Below are positions 8,701-16,681 of a stretch of DNA of 38,470 nt, piece by piece (the stretch's first letter is position 1; every line of letters begins with the position of its first letter). The notes beneath the pieces were generated by a model. That model was not told the origin of the DNA, ran no database searches, and saw only the letters and a program-made list of their open reading frames with translations. Source of the DNA: Puniceispirillum sp965657105. Lineage in GTDB: Bacteria > Pseudomonadota > Alphaproteobacteria > Puniceispirillales > Puniceispirillaceae. The stretch lies in contig NZ_CBFHNB010000013.1 of NCBI RefSeq assembly GCF_965657105.1, positions 1 to 38,470 of the forward strand. The letters are read 5' to 3'. The position numbers and the translations under genes were made by a program.

Positions 8701-9391
8701 AACCGGCAAATGTAATCGCCAGTCGCCCCGCATCTACGCCATCGATCAGTCTTTGTCCGCGGACGCCACCAGCAATCTGCCCTGACTCTTCGAGCTGGGC
8801 GTCAATATAAATACTGGTAAGCTGGATCGGTGCCAATGCGCCTGTGGCGTCGGTAATCGTAACAAGATCAGTCTCAATACTAATCTGTTTCAAACCTGCA
8901 AAATTTAACCGATTATTATCTTTCGTAGGGTCAGTTTCCGACTTTGCAACATTGTCTAATGGCACCCCCAGCAAGGCGTTAAGCAAAGCGGTAGATTCCG
9001 AACCTGACCAGCCTGTTGCCGATTTGAAAAGCTGAATTTCGATGCCCCGCAAATTGAGCGCCAGCGGCATACCTGTCCACAGGCTTTTAAAACCAAATTT
9101 GACCTCGCCTTCAGGCACGATGACAGCGCCATCATCAAAACTAAAGGTGATGTTTTCTGCCATTACAGATAGAGGAGTTGGTGAAATGGAAAATGCTAAT
9201 CGCGCCGCGCCAACATCCGCAGATACCTCGGCAGATATTTTGGAAAGCTCATATTCCAGAATCTGGCGTATACCACCTGCCTGCACGATTACAAAGCCAA
9301 CGATGCCACCAAACAGAATAATAATAAGGAGTAATGTTGTGAATAGGAGCTTCACCTTGCCTGCGCCTGATGTATGGCCCATTAAAGACAC
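5699..9391 (-). CDS. large AsmA-like/YhdP-like envelope protein
   Basis: This 1230-aa protein has one N-terminal membrane segment (about residues 13-36, LLFTTLLLIIILFGGIVGFVIV), and the rest is predicted to be periplasmic. The body is a long series of beta-rich AsmA/DUF3971-type repeats. The C-terminal part (about 1050-1200, with SLLGPAGIIGL and VPLLGNVLTGIDKSGIF) resembles the AsmA_2 domain of YhdP-like proteins. Members of the AsmA superfamily (YhdP, TamB, YdbH in enterics) are bridge-like proteins implicated in phospholipid movement to the outer membrane. That role is inferred for this one. I take the GTG at 9391 as the start because CAGGAG sits 8 bases before it; an ATG three codons later would be 17 bases from it. 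It is transcribed divergently from the bcp peroxiredoxin gene and converges on tyrS with a 4-base overlap. Confidence 0.85.
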   Translation of the reverse strand: MSLMGHTSGAGKVKLLFTTLLLIIILFGGIVGFVIVQAGGIRQILEYELSKISAEVSADVGAARLAFSISPTPLSVMAENITFSFDDGAVIVPEGEVKFGFKSLWTGMPLALNLRGIEIQLFKSATGWSGSESTALLNALLGVPLDNVAKSETDPTKDNNRLNFAGLKQISIETDLVTITDATGALAPIQLTSIYIDAQLEESGQIAGGVRGQRLIDGVDAGRLAITFAGLPTGEDFITDITADELNLADIAEYLDLEMVRQSHFGTLSGFLKVQMRRQAVTSIFGDVIVTDGYLSQTANQKRGAFKSAEIAFDYLSHIDVATVAKAQILLDDNRSFTFSGDIEKLSAPTPILSGKIDANSVRLQSIFDDWPDDLAPALKAQLQSQFSGGIVSNLGAEFIGTFNRDTSVLKLSKLDLATKFDSVRANLSRGQIRRIVGTVGGAMDVNIGVGGEVKSANLELDLSNGSVLLEDFTKSMPVQKAAVKMAVRKDDLTIESFTADFADGGAITLNGNIIVAPDWTPRDFSVSLEADNLDTRFFQALWPSWALAKTRSWMQANLLAGHVDNARISMTGAYVPETQKPALNDISGTGSYRGATVRWAPDMPLITGIDANLVLNNDAFNITTSSGQLEDFVLETGRVTIGPILTKNQRMIDLSLKAQGGMATALDIFKRTGRSKVGAIDLEKLTISGDTELSLTSRFPLGNGAKFTNADTAINATTRNATITGLPFGINLESAAMIASFEKNKVDITGDARVFDMPASFTFQTNKATREVDFVGQFESSPIMTGIFAKMSGLDIEGNASAKIGFSSSTGWNNAQINLSTDLTNASINVPVLNWAKFPAEDGIVNASFVLRNGVVTAIQDIDLSLGTLVAKGQLALGVDGSLQAAFFNKLTMPGNDIRDLIVETSAKGGWSVSAAARTIDLVPLRRNKGVGGGAPIRFDVTADTIYIDAQNALSGHIQGARDEAGNGQAVFSGTLLAKGKPLVSEGQMTVDFGPRGDHLSGVGLIGGAETQITFNGNGGEQAVLVLTSKNAGRMLSGLGITDAIRAGSVRLENNFISTDFSSFNTNITLADFNVVKAPRAVRIFSLLGPAGIIGLVEGEGTAFSNGVARFEKRGSDISISRMEASGGAVSVAVVGRFNNKTRQMDISGNLVPANQLSKIIGAVPLLGNVLTGIDKSGIFTTQFSMIGDIDDPETSINAASLAPGVLRDIFSPEWLKRESERLFGADAD

Positions 9392-9439
9392 CCGTATGAC
9401 TCCTGTTATTCGGTTGTTCTAGATAGTATGAATGCTAGT

Positions 9440-9456
9440 GACAATATAACATTGTC
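9440..9456. promoter_or_regulatory. 17-bp palindrome, candidate operator between yhdP-like and bcp genes
   Basis: GACAAT (9440-9445), a 5-base spacer ATAAC, then ATTGTC (9451-9456): a perfect 6+6 inverted repeat in the 146-base divergent gap. It is 48 bases from the GTG of the minus-strand gene and 81 bases from the bcp ATG. The shape resembles sites of Fur/PerR-family repressors, but I cannot assign a regulator. A poor promoter-like pair (TTGCAG, TTTAAT) for bcp lies just downstream. Confidence 0.45.
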
Positions 9457-9537
9457 TTGCAGACATCACTATCATTCCTATTTAATAGTTCAGAGTGCTA
9501 ACATTAATCCGATCCAAGAAAAACCGGAGAATTTAAT

Positions 9538-9996
9538 ATGCTTGAAACTGGAATGGCTGTTCCTCAATTCGTCGTACCTACAGATAAGGATGATTTCAAT
9601 ATCACAGATCATCATGGCAAAAAAATGGTGGTATTTTTCTTTCCACGTGCAGACACATCTGGCTGTACAAAGGAAGCCATCGGCTTTTCCGAATTAATCG
9701 ATGATTTTGCCGCCGCTAATTGTGTGGTGATCGGCATCTCGAAAGACAAGCCTGCCAAACAAGCCAAGTTTCGGGAAAAATATGGCCTGACCTGTTTTCT
9801 GGGCGCTGACCATGAAACCGATATTTGTGAACAATTTGGCGTCTGGGTCGAAAAATCAATGTATGGCAAAAAATATATGGGGATCCAGCGTGCCAGCTTT
9901 CTGATTGACGCTGAGGGCACCGTGGCTGAAACATGGCCAAAGGTAAAAGTTGACGGACATGCCGAAGCTGTCCTTGAAGCGGCACGCGCCCTATAA
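9538..9996 (+). CDS. bcp: thiol peroxidase of the Bcp/PrxQ family
   Basis: This is a cytoplasmic peroxiredoxin that reduces hydrogen peroxide and organic hydroperoxides, usually recycled by thioredoxin; 152 aa. The active site FPRADTSGCTKEA gives Thr40 and the peroxidatic Cys43. In many Bcp proteins a resolving cysteine sits five residues later; here that position is Ile48. Other cysteines are at about 62, 86 and 97, so the enzyme is either 1-Cys or uses one of these as the resolving residue. The start ATG is preceded by CCGGAG about 8 bases upstream. The neighbour 22 bases downstream is a DUF455 ferritin-like gene, probably in the same transcript, which suggests a peroxide or metal stress context. 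A 17-bp palindrome lies upstream. The family call is secure; the catalytic subtype is not. Confidence 0.94.
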   Translation: MLETGMAVPQFVVPTDKDDFNITDHHGKKMVVFFFPRADTSGCTKEAIGFSELIDDFAAANCVVIGISKDKPAKQAKFREKYGLTCFLGADHETDICEQFGVWVEKSMYGKKYMGIQRASFLIDAEGTVAETWPKVKVDGHAEAVLEAARAL

Positions 9997-10018
9997 ATAG
10001 GTATGAGACAAAGCAGAT

Positions 10019-10852
10019 ATGAGCCACGCTTCGCTGACTAGCGGCATTGTCGATTGTATTGCCACCAAAGATGCTGTGGCAAAAGCCCGTAATACACGGG
10101 CATTGGTTGCGCAATGGCATGCTGGCAACATTACCGATATTGGCACATGCGCCCCGCCTGAGCGTCCCGGACGCCCGCCCCTGCCCGCATTACGGCCACC
10201 GCGCGATGTGCCAAAACGCCGTATTACCGGTGGCATCGCTGGCCGCGTCGCCTTGATACATGCCATCGCCCATATAGAGCTGAACGCGATTGATCTGGCG
10301 CTTGATATGGCCTGCCGGTTCACTGACCAGCATTTGCCACGCGACTTTTATCATGATTGGCTGTCCGTTGCCGATGATGAAGCGCGCCATTTTCTGATGC
10401 TCAATGACCGGCTGGCTTTACTTGATGCACATTATGGCGATTTACCTGCCCATGACGGATTATGGCAAGCGGCACAGGAAACCGCGCATGATTTACTGGG
10501 GCGTCTGGCAATCGCACCTCTGGTGCTGGAAGCACGTGGGCTTGATGTCACGCCAACCATGATCGACAAACTCAATGCTGTTGGAGACAGTGAAACGGCC
10601 GACGCGCTTGGCATTATCATGCGTGACGAAGTGGGGCATGTTCTGATTGGCAAGCGTTGGTTTGACTATGTATGCGGCTTGCATCGGCGCGATCCAGTCA
10701 GCAGCTGGCATATGCTGGTAAAACGCTATTTCAAAGGCCCGCTTAAGCCGCCTTTTAATATAGAAGCCCGTGAGGCAGCCCATTTCTCGGCAGCGTTTTA
10801 TGGCCCGCTTTCCTATCGCGATGATCTTGTTTCATCGGCAATTCCGGGCTAA
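10019..10852 (+). CDS. DUF455 family ferritin-like protein
   Basis: A 277-aa protein with the layout of DUF455 proteins: a variable N-terminal part with a Pro/Arg-rich linker (about 45-70), then a ferritin-like helical bundle. Candidate di-metal ligands are visible in AHIELNAIDLALD, ADDEARHF, LEARGLD and RDEVGHV, with Glu and His spaced as in a four-helix diiron fold. The function of the family is not established; oxidase or hydroxylase activity linked to RNA or cofactor modification is only a guess. It lacks a signal peptide. It follows bcp by 22 bases with a weak ribosome site and converges on prfB. No clear terminator is visible between this gene and prfB. Confidence 0.85.
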   Translation: MSHASLTSGIVDCIATKDAVAKARNTRALVAQWHAGNITDIGTCAPPERPGRPPLPALRPPRDVPKRRITGGIAGRVALIHAIAHIELNAIDLALDMACRFTDQHLPRDFYHDWLSVADDEARHFLMLNDRLALLDAHYGDLPAHDGLWQAAQETAHDLLGRLAIAPLVLEARGLDVTPTMIDKLNAVGDSETADALGIIMRDEVGHVLIGKRWFDYVCGLHRRDPVSSWHMLVKRYFKGPLKPPFNIEAREAAHFSAAFYGPLSYRDDLVSSAIPG

Positions 10853-10905
10853 ATGCAATCGATTAAACGGTTTTGGATAATAATCGTTACAGCCTCTTGG
10901 CGCGC

Positions 10906-12015
10906 CTATTCGCGTTGCATACCGACGCGGGCGGCAAGGCTGGCCTCGATAAAACTATCAAGATCGCCATCAAGAACACCTTGGGCATTGCCTTTTTCGA
11001 CATTCGTGCGCAAATCCTTGACCATCTGATAAGGATGCAGAACGTATGAACGTATCTGATTGCCCCAGCCTATATCGGTTTTGCTGGCGGCGGCATCAGA
11101 CGCGGCTTCTTCACGTTTTTGCAATTCCAACTCGTATAAACGCGCTTTAAGCATATTAAAAGCCGTTGCCCGATTACGATGCTGAGACCGGTCATTCTGG
11201 CATTGCACAACAATATTGGTCGGTAGATGGGTGATACGGATCGCCGAGTCGGTTTTATTCACATGCTGTCCACCAGCCCCCGAAGCGCGGTAAGTATCAA
11301 TGCGTAGATCCTTATCCTCGATCTCAATTTCAATATTATCATCGACCACTGGATAAACCCATGCGCTGGCAAAACTGGTATGCCGCCGTGCCGAGCTATC
11401 ATAAGGCGAAATGCGCACAAGGCGATGTACACCGGATTCGGTTTTCAGCCATCCATAAGCATTTTCACCGTCAATGCGCATGGTCACTGATTTGATACCT
11501 GCCTCTTCACCCGCACTTTCTTCGATCATATGCACCTTATAGCCACGCTGTTCGCACCAGCGACCATACATTCGAACCAGCATCTGCGCCCAGTCCTGTG
11601 CTTCGGTGCCACCAGCACCTGCATGGATTTCTAGAAAGCAATCATTCGCATCAGCTTCACCGGATAACAGGCTTTCAAGCTGGCGTTTATCCGCCTCGGT
11701 CACAAGCTTTGTCAGCGCCGCTTCGGCTTCGGCGACCACATCATCATCGCCCTCGGCAATCCCAAGCTCGATCAAAGCTACAGAATCATCCATTTCGGCT
11801 TGCATGTCCTTGATAAGATTAATCTGACGCTCAAGCCGGTTTTTTTCTCGCATGACATCCTGTGCCACCGCCTGGTCGTTCCAGAAATCGGGCATGGTTG
11901 TTTGCGCTTCCAGATCACCCAGACGCGTGACTGCCATCTCGAAATTGACATGTTTGCGTAACAATTCCAGCGTTGATGAAATAACATCGATTTTGGCTTG
12001 AGTTTCGGCCTGCAT
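10906..12015 (-). CDS. prfB: peptide chain release factor 2
   Basis: RF2 recognises UGA and UAA and triggers peptide release on the ribosome; 369 aa. Seen here: the peptide-release motif GAGGQHVNKTDSA, the stop-recognition region with SPY in place of the SPF tripeptide (RISPYDSSARRHTSF), and the coiled-coil N-terminal domain. The gene reads through in one frame from MQAETQAKID. The programmed +1 frameshift with internal UGA that autoregulates RF2 in enterics and many other bacteria is therefore absent, which I recall as usual in alphaproteobacteria. It is the third gene of the minus-strand set amiC-ponA-prfB, a conserved order in alphaproteobacteria. A GAGAGA lies just before the ATG. Confidence 0.97.
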   Translation of the reverse strand: MQAETQAKIDVISSTLELLRKHVNFEMAVTRLGDLEAQTTMPDFWNDQAVAQDVMREKNRLERQINLIKDMQAEMDDSVALIELGIAEGDDDVVAEAEAALTKLVTEADKRQLESLLSGEADANDCFLEIHAGAGGTEAQDWAQMLVRMYGRWCEQRGYKVHMIEESAGEEAGIKSVTMRIDGENAYGWLKTESGVHRLVRISPYDSSARRHTSFASAWVYPVVDDNIEIEIEDKDLRIDTYRASGAGGQHVNKTDSAIRITHLPTNIVVQCQNDRSQHRNRATAFNMLKARLYELELQKREEAASDAAASKTDIGWGNQIRSYVLHPYQMVKDLRTNVEKGNAQGVLDGDLDSFIEASLAARVGMQRE

Positions 12016-12084
12016 CGTCTCTCTCTGTTTATAAAGCTTGCACGTTCCTAAACCGACAACGCCACGCTGACAAGTTTATATAAT

Positions 12085-14646
12085 CTAGAATAATTCCTGT
12101 GTCGCCAGTCCATTGTCTGCCCCATTGCTGTTAGCACTACTTGGCGCATCGATTAACTGACCACCTGGCCGCTGACCTGGTTTGAACACCTCAAGGATAG
12201 CTTTTTCATGGGTTGGCAACACCCGCTCGCCAGTTTCGGCATGTACGGGAATAATAGAGATACCATTCGGACGACGGAACGGTATCACCGGCTTATCGGC
12301 AAGTGCCTTGACCATGAAATTACCAAAGATGGGGACTGCCACAGTCGAGCCTGTTTCCCGTTTGCCAAGCGGGCGCGGCTTGTCATAGCCAACAAATACA
12401 CCCACTACCATATCCGGTGCAAAGCCAATGAACCAGCCATTCGTATTGTCATTGGTGGTTCCTGTCTTGCCAGCAAGCACAAGATCAAGCCGTGATAGCA
12501 AACGACCTGTTCCGCGCTGAATAACACCTTCGAGCATCGATACCATCTGGAATGCCGACGCTGGCGAGGTCAGCTGCGATCGCGTGTCAGGCAAATCGGG
12601 AATAGCTTGATTGTCCCATAAAGCGTTTTCACAGCCGTCACATTGCCGTTCATCATGCCGGTAAATGGTTTTGCCATGCCGGTCCTGGATCCTGTCGATC
12701 AAACTTGGCGTAACCTGCTTGCCGCCATTGACCAGCATGCCATAGGCCGAGGTCAACCGCATCAGATTGGTTTCCCCCGCACCAAGCGACATTGACAATA
12801 AAGGCGGCAAATCTTCATTAATCCCAAACCGGCGCGCATAATCCTGGATTTCAGGCATGCCCAGCTTCATTGCCAGACGCGCTGTCATCAGGTTGCGTGA
12901 CTTTTCGATGCCAACGCGCATAATCGACGGGCCATAAAACCGCTTGGTATAATTGGCCGGCTTCCATTTAGGCTTGCCCACACCCTGATCAACGACCAGT
13001 GGCGCATCTAGAATTCGTGTGGTTGGCGCATAACCATTATCGAGGGCTGCCAGATAGACAAAGGGTTTGAATGCCGAACCGGGCTGGCGCATCGCTTGCA
13101 CGGCACGGTTAAATTCGGAATCAGCGTAATTATACCCCCCACTCATCGCCAATAGCCTACCTGTATGCGGATCCATTACCACAATCGCGCCTTCCACCGC
13201 TGGCCGCTGGCCCAGGGCAAAATGATGCGCTTCTGGCTTGAAACCATCGCGGATCAGATCAGGCGTTTCGGATGGTGGTTGGACAATGACAATATCGCCT
13301 GCCGAAATGGCATCGCGCAGATCCGTAAGCGGCTGCGGGCGCACCCCGTCGGCATCTCGCGGCGGATAGGCCCAGAATGCCAGCTTGAAAGGTATTGTCG
13401 CGGCTTTGCCATTCACATAAATCTGGGCCTCGCGGCGCGCCACATCGGTAACCAGGGCGGCATAATGTTGCGGGCGCAGCTGTTTCTGATAGCGCGCCAA
13501 CGTTTGGGCAACATCCTCGCCAGCTTCAAGACGGCCAAGCGGACCACGCCAACCCTGACGACGATCAAGCGCTTCAAGGCCACGTTCCAGCGCAGTTTCA
13601 GCAAGCGATTGCAGATGCGGATCAAGGGTCGTGCGTATCGACAGCCCCCCACCATAAAGCGCCTCTTCGCCATAATTTTTCATGATCTGACGGCGAACTG
13701 ACTCAGTGAAATAGGGCGCATCAGCCCCATCAGCCCCTGTATCCGGCACGATCACCAGCGACTTGCTTTGAGCTGCTTCAGCCTGTTCAGCCGAAATATA
13801 ACCATTTTCCTGCATCTGGTTCAGCACCCAGTTACGCCGGGTCACCGCCGCCTTGGTTTTGCGGATTGGATGATAATTACTAGGCGCCTTTGGCAGGGCC
13901 GCAAGATAGGCCATTTCATCCAGATCAAGCTGGTTAAGCGCTTTGTCGAAATAGTTAAGCGCCGCCGCCGCCACACCATAACTGCCCATACCAAGATAGA
14001 TTTCATTGAGATATAGCGCCAAAATCTGATCTTTGGTAAAGGCGCGTTCCATGCGCAATGACAATATCGCTTCCTTGATTTTGCGGTCGATTGACACCTC
14101 ATTGGTTAATAGAAAATTCTTTGTAACCTGCTGGGTAATGGTCGAAGCCCCAATCAGGCGTTTCCCACGCCCATAATTGACAACATTTGTCGCCATCGCC
14201 CGCGTCAGGGCTTTTAAATCAAGGCCAAAATGACTGTAAAAGGCTTTGTCCTCGGCAGATATAAACGCATGAATGAGTTGCGGCGGTATCGCATCAATAG
14301 GCACAAAAAGCCGCTTTTCATTGGCATATTCAGCCAGAAGCGCGCCATTGCCAGCATGAATACGGGTCACCACAGGCGGTTCATATTTTGCCAGCTGGCG
14401 GTAATCCGGCAGCCCTTTTCCATATGTCCAGAAAACCCACAGCACAGCCGAAATGCCGACAATTCCGGCGATGATAACCAGCGAAATAATGATCGATAAA
14501 GCTTTTGTCATGCCGCGCAAGATAGACCATAAATTAGGCGATGATATGGCATGCCTTAACGGCGGCGCATAACCATTACCAGCGTCATATCCAGTTCCAT
14601 CATCATCATTATTATTTAGCGAATTATCAGACACGGAACTGGTCAC
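12085..14646 (-). CDS. ponA: penicillin-binding protein 1A (class A PBP)
   Basis: A bifunctional peptidoglycan glycosyltransferase and transpeptidase anchored in the inner membrane; 853 aa, normal for PBP1A. A cytoplasmic Asn/Asp-rich N-terminus is followed by one membrane segment (about 48-72). The GT51 domain carries SAEDKAFYSHFGLD with the catalytic Glu, and the RLIGASTITQQ motif. The transpeptidase domain has Ser524 in GSAFK (SxxK, Lys527), SRN as the SxN motif, and KTGTT with Lys727. The predicted start is a GTG at 14646 with only a weak AAGAAA upstream; no in-frame ATG occurs before residue 46. It lies 102 bases after amiC, so wall synthesis and wall cleavage are encoded together. Confidence 0.96.
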   Translation of the reverse strand: MTSSVSDNSLNNNDDDGTGYDAGNGYAPPLRHAISSPNLWSILRGMTKALSIIISLVIIAGIVGISAVLWVFWTYGKGLPDYRQLAKYEPPVVTRIHAGNGALLAEYANEKRLFVPIDAIPPQLIHAFISAEDKAFYSHFGLDLKALTRAMATNVVNYGRGKRLIGASTITQQVTKNFLLTNEVSIDRKIKEAILSLRMERAFTKDQILALYLNEIYLGMGSYGVAAAALNYFDKALNQLDLDEMAYLAALPKAPSNYHPIRKTKAAVTRRNWVLNQMQENGYISAEQAEAAQSKSLVIVPDTGADGADAPYFTESVRRQIMKNYGEEALYGGGLSIRTTLDPHLQSLAETALERGLEALDRRQGWRGPLGRLEAGEDVAQTLARYQKQLRPQHYAALVTDVARREAQIYVNGKAATIPFKLAFWAYPPRDADGVRPQPLTDLRDAISAGDIVIVQPPSETPDLIRDGFKPEAHHFALGQRPAVEGAIVVMDPHTGRLLAMSGGYNYADSEFNRAVQAMRQPGSAFKPFVYLAALDNGYAPTTRILDAPLVVDQGVGKPKWKPANYTKRFYGPSIMRVGIEKSRNLMTARLAMKLGMPEIQDYARRFGINEDLPPLLSMSLGAGETNLMRLTSAYGMLVNGGKQVTPSLIDRIQDRHGKTIYRHDERQCDGCENALWDNQAIPDLPDTRSQLTSPASAFQMVSMLEGVIQRGTGRLLSRLDLVLAGKTGTTNDNTNGWFIGFAPDMVVGVFVGYDKPRPLGKRETGSTVAVPIFGNFMVKALADKPVIPFRRPNGISIIPVHAETGERVLPTHEKAILEVFKPGQRPGGQLIDAPSSANSNGADNGLATQELF

Positions 14647-14748
14647 AATTTTCTTGAAATTTACACACTGGTTTGCACATTGATGCCCCGATCATGAGAT
14701 ATGGCCTCGACGATGTCAAATATCCCGTCCCAGAACAGAACCGCTGAC

Positions 14749-16164
14749 TCATTTGGGACCATGTTTCTGTAGATAGCTAATGATGGCCTTGGTCAGACGT
14801 TGGCACAGCAGGCGGCGGTATTTTGATGATCGCAAATTCGCTTCATCCTTGCGGTTTGACAGGAACCCCATCTCCACCAGAACCGATGGCATATCAGGTG
14901 CCTTTAACACAGCAAAGCCGGCAAAACGATGTCCACGGCGATCACCGCCACGCAAATCACGTATCTGGCTTAGAATATCGCTGGCAAAATGTGTTGACTG
15001 ATTCATCGATTCACGCTGGAACATACGCAACAATTCACTGGCCACATCGGAATCCTCAACCCCCAAATCAGGGCCACCAATCAAATCTGCCTTATTTTCC
15101 TTACGCGCTAAGGCGGCAGCTTCTTTATCTGATGCGGTTTCTGACAAGGTGAATACGGACATGCCGTGCGCCGATTTATTCGCCGCTGAATCCGCGTGCA
15201 GAGATATAAACAAGTCAGACTTTTTCGTCCGCGCCAGTCTTATGCGTTCGCGCAATTTCAAAAACCGATCATCTGTGCGCGCCAGAATGGCTTTCACGCG
15301 GCCAGTTGCATTCAATTGCCGCGCCAATTCGATTGCAGCGGCTAGTGTAATGTCCTTTTCCTTAGTTCCTGCCAGCCCGATGGCGCCCGGATCCTTGCCC
15401 CCATGTCCAGCATCAATAAAGACAACCCATTTCTGGGGGGGGCGTTTTGGCACCGCCATGGCAACAATCTGTTCACCAGGGGCGAGTTGACCTGCACTGT
15501 CTGGCTTGGGCTTTGGCACAGTCACGGTTCTTTTGACAGGCACTGTACTAACGCCATTTGCGTTGGATATTTCTCTGGCCAGTGCCTTGGCCGTCAAATC
15601 CGGACGCGCGGCAAGCGCCCGTGCCGCCAGTGTAAAGGCTGTTGGACCATTATCAATCATATCGATAACAAGCCGATGCCCGCCTGCTGTTGGCGGCAGC
15701 CGAAAGATGCGTTGCGGGGCGGCAGGCGCGGAAAGTTCGATCACTAATCTACCCGTATCAGGCTTTGGCGTGCCAAAGCGGTAGGCACGGGCTGGTGATT
15801 TGGATAAAGCCCCTTTACGCGGTAAATTTGATGCCTGCCAGCCAGTCTGTTCAAGGTCAACCACCAGCCTGTAGGGTTGTTCCAACAACAGCATTGATGC
15901 TTTTGCAGGATTTTTGGTTTCGATGACAAGCCGAAGACCTTTAACTCCATCAATAGATATATCGCCAAGCCGAATGGCGGTGACATTATTCCCGGCTGCA
16001 TATGATGGTGACACCAGCACTATGGAAAGCACAAGAACACCACCCGAAACCGATCGCAGAATGGGGATCAAACCATGCAGATACCCAACAGCATTGCGCA
16101 GAAACAGCCTCGCAAATGATAATATCGCATGTGATGAACAGATTTCAAAATCAGATGCCAGCAT
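14749..16164 (-). CDS. amiC: N-acetylmuramoyl-L-alanine amidase with AMIN domain (AmiC type)
   Basis: A periplasmic zinc amidase that cuts the glycan-peptide bond to separate daughter cells; 471 aa. The N-terminus is a long signal peptide ending near SPSYAAG (about 57). An AMIN domain follows (about 60-170, TAIRLGDISIDGVKGLRLVIET), which targets septal wall or the Tol-Pal region in relatives. After a Pro/Lys-rich linker comes the Amidase_3 catalytic domain (about 247-468) with the zinc-site motifs IDAGHGGKDPGA and ISLHADS and the C-terminal VLVEMGFLSN. A positively charged block of about 35 residues precedes the hydrophobic core of the signal peptide, so the real start may be further in. It is divergent from rne and leads amiC-ponA-prfB. 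Confidence 0.94.
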   Translation of the reverse strand: MLASDFEICSSHAILSFARLFLRNAVGYLHGLIPILRSVSGGVLVLSIVLVSPSYAAGNNVTAIRLGDISIDGVKGLRLVIETKNPAKASMLLLEQPYRLVVDLEQTGWQASNLPRKGALSKSPARAYRFGTPKPDTGRLVIELSAPAAPQRIFRLPPTAGGHRLVIDMIDNGPTAFTLAARALAARPDLTAKALAREISNANGVSTVPVKRTVTVPKPKPDSAGQLAPGEQIVAMAVPKRPPQKWVVFIDAGHGGKDPGAIGLAGTKEKDITLAAAIELARQLNATGRVKAILARTDDRFLKLRERIRLARTKKSDLFISLHADSAANKSAHGMSVFTLSETASDKEAAALARKENKADLIGGPDLGVEDSDVASELLRMFQRESMNQSTHFASDILSQIRDLRGGDRRGHRFAGFAVLKAPDMPSVLVEMGFLSNRKDEANLRSSKYRRLLCQRLTKAIISYLQKHGPK

Positions 16165-16681
16165 ATATCAAAAGGTCTTTCGCATTGAAAATAACTATTC
16201 AGCCTCACAATTGAGCATGGACGCAACTTTTCAGGTCAGAATACCATATCGCAATTAGTCTGTTTCGTACTCTTAAATCAGCGCGTGATAATTGACCTAT
16301 TGGCAAAAACCTTATCACGGGTGTATAACGTATCTAGGTAAGTATCAATGTCGCAATTTTCGCCGCATGAAATATACCAAAACAATGAATTTCCGCCACC
16401 GGTGGATGATCGGCGCAGTTAAGCCAGACCTTGTTTATAAAGTGTCCCGCGACTGAGACAGACCGGTCAATCACCAACGGCGTCATGCCTAATAACACAA
16501 ACTTTGGACTGCATAATGCTAACACCAATAACATCAAAACACTTTCAAAGAGCCTCTTGCTCGGATGTTGTGCTGTTTGAAGCTGATGATACCAGTCTGA
16601 ATCAACATTACCTGCCTTCAACACTCAGATTTTCAAGCCCTAGCGGGATAACAGTGTCGAACGCCGGGGAAAGACAAACGA
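16165..16681 (+). other. 517-base gap between amiC and rne; probable long rne leader
   Basis: I see no convincing gene here. It should hold the amiC promoter (minus) and the rne promoter (plus). From the promoter-like site at 16300-16329 an rne leader would be about 345 bases. It contains two short GC palindromes, CCACCGGTGG near 16398-16407 and GACCGGTC near 16461-16468, that could seed hairpins. Long leaders that sense RNase E activity are known upstream of enteric rne; whether this one works that way is inference. Confidence 0.5.
16300..16329 (+). promoter_or_regulatory. candidate sigma-70 promoter for rne
   Basis: TTGGCA at 16300-16305 (5 of 6 to consensus), an 18-bp spacer, and TATAAC at 16324-16329 (5 of 6). 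It is the best promoter match I can find in the amiC-rne gap and points toward rne. A start near 16336 would leave a leader of about 345 bases. Confidence 0.5.

Noticed and set aside
10906..12015. Programmed +1 frameshift in prfB
   Set aside because: The gene reads as one uninterrupted frame from its N-terminal helix through GGQ, with no internal UGA near codon 26.
16334..16624. Open frame of 96 codons on the minus strand in the amiC-rne gap
   Set aside because: It has no recognisable domain and no clear ribosome site. It lies where the rne leader is expected, so it is most likely chance.
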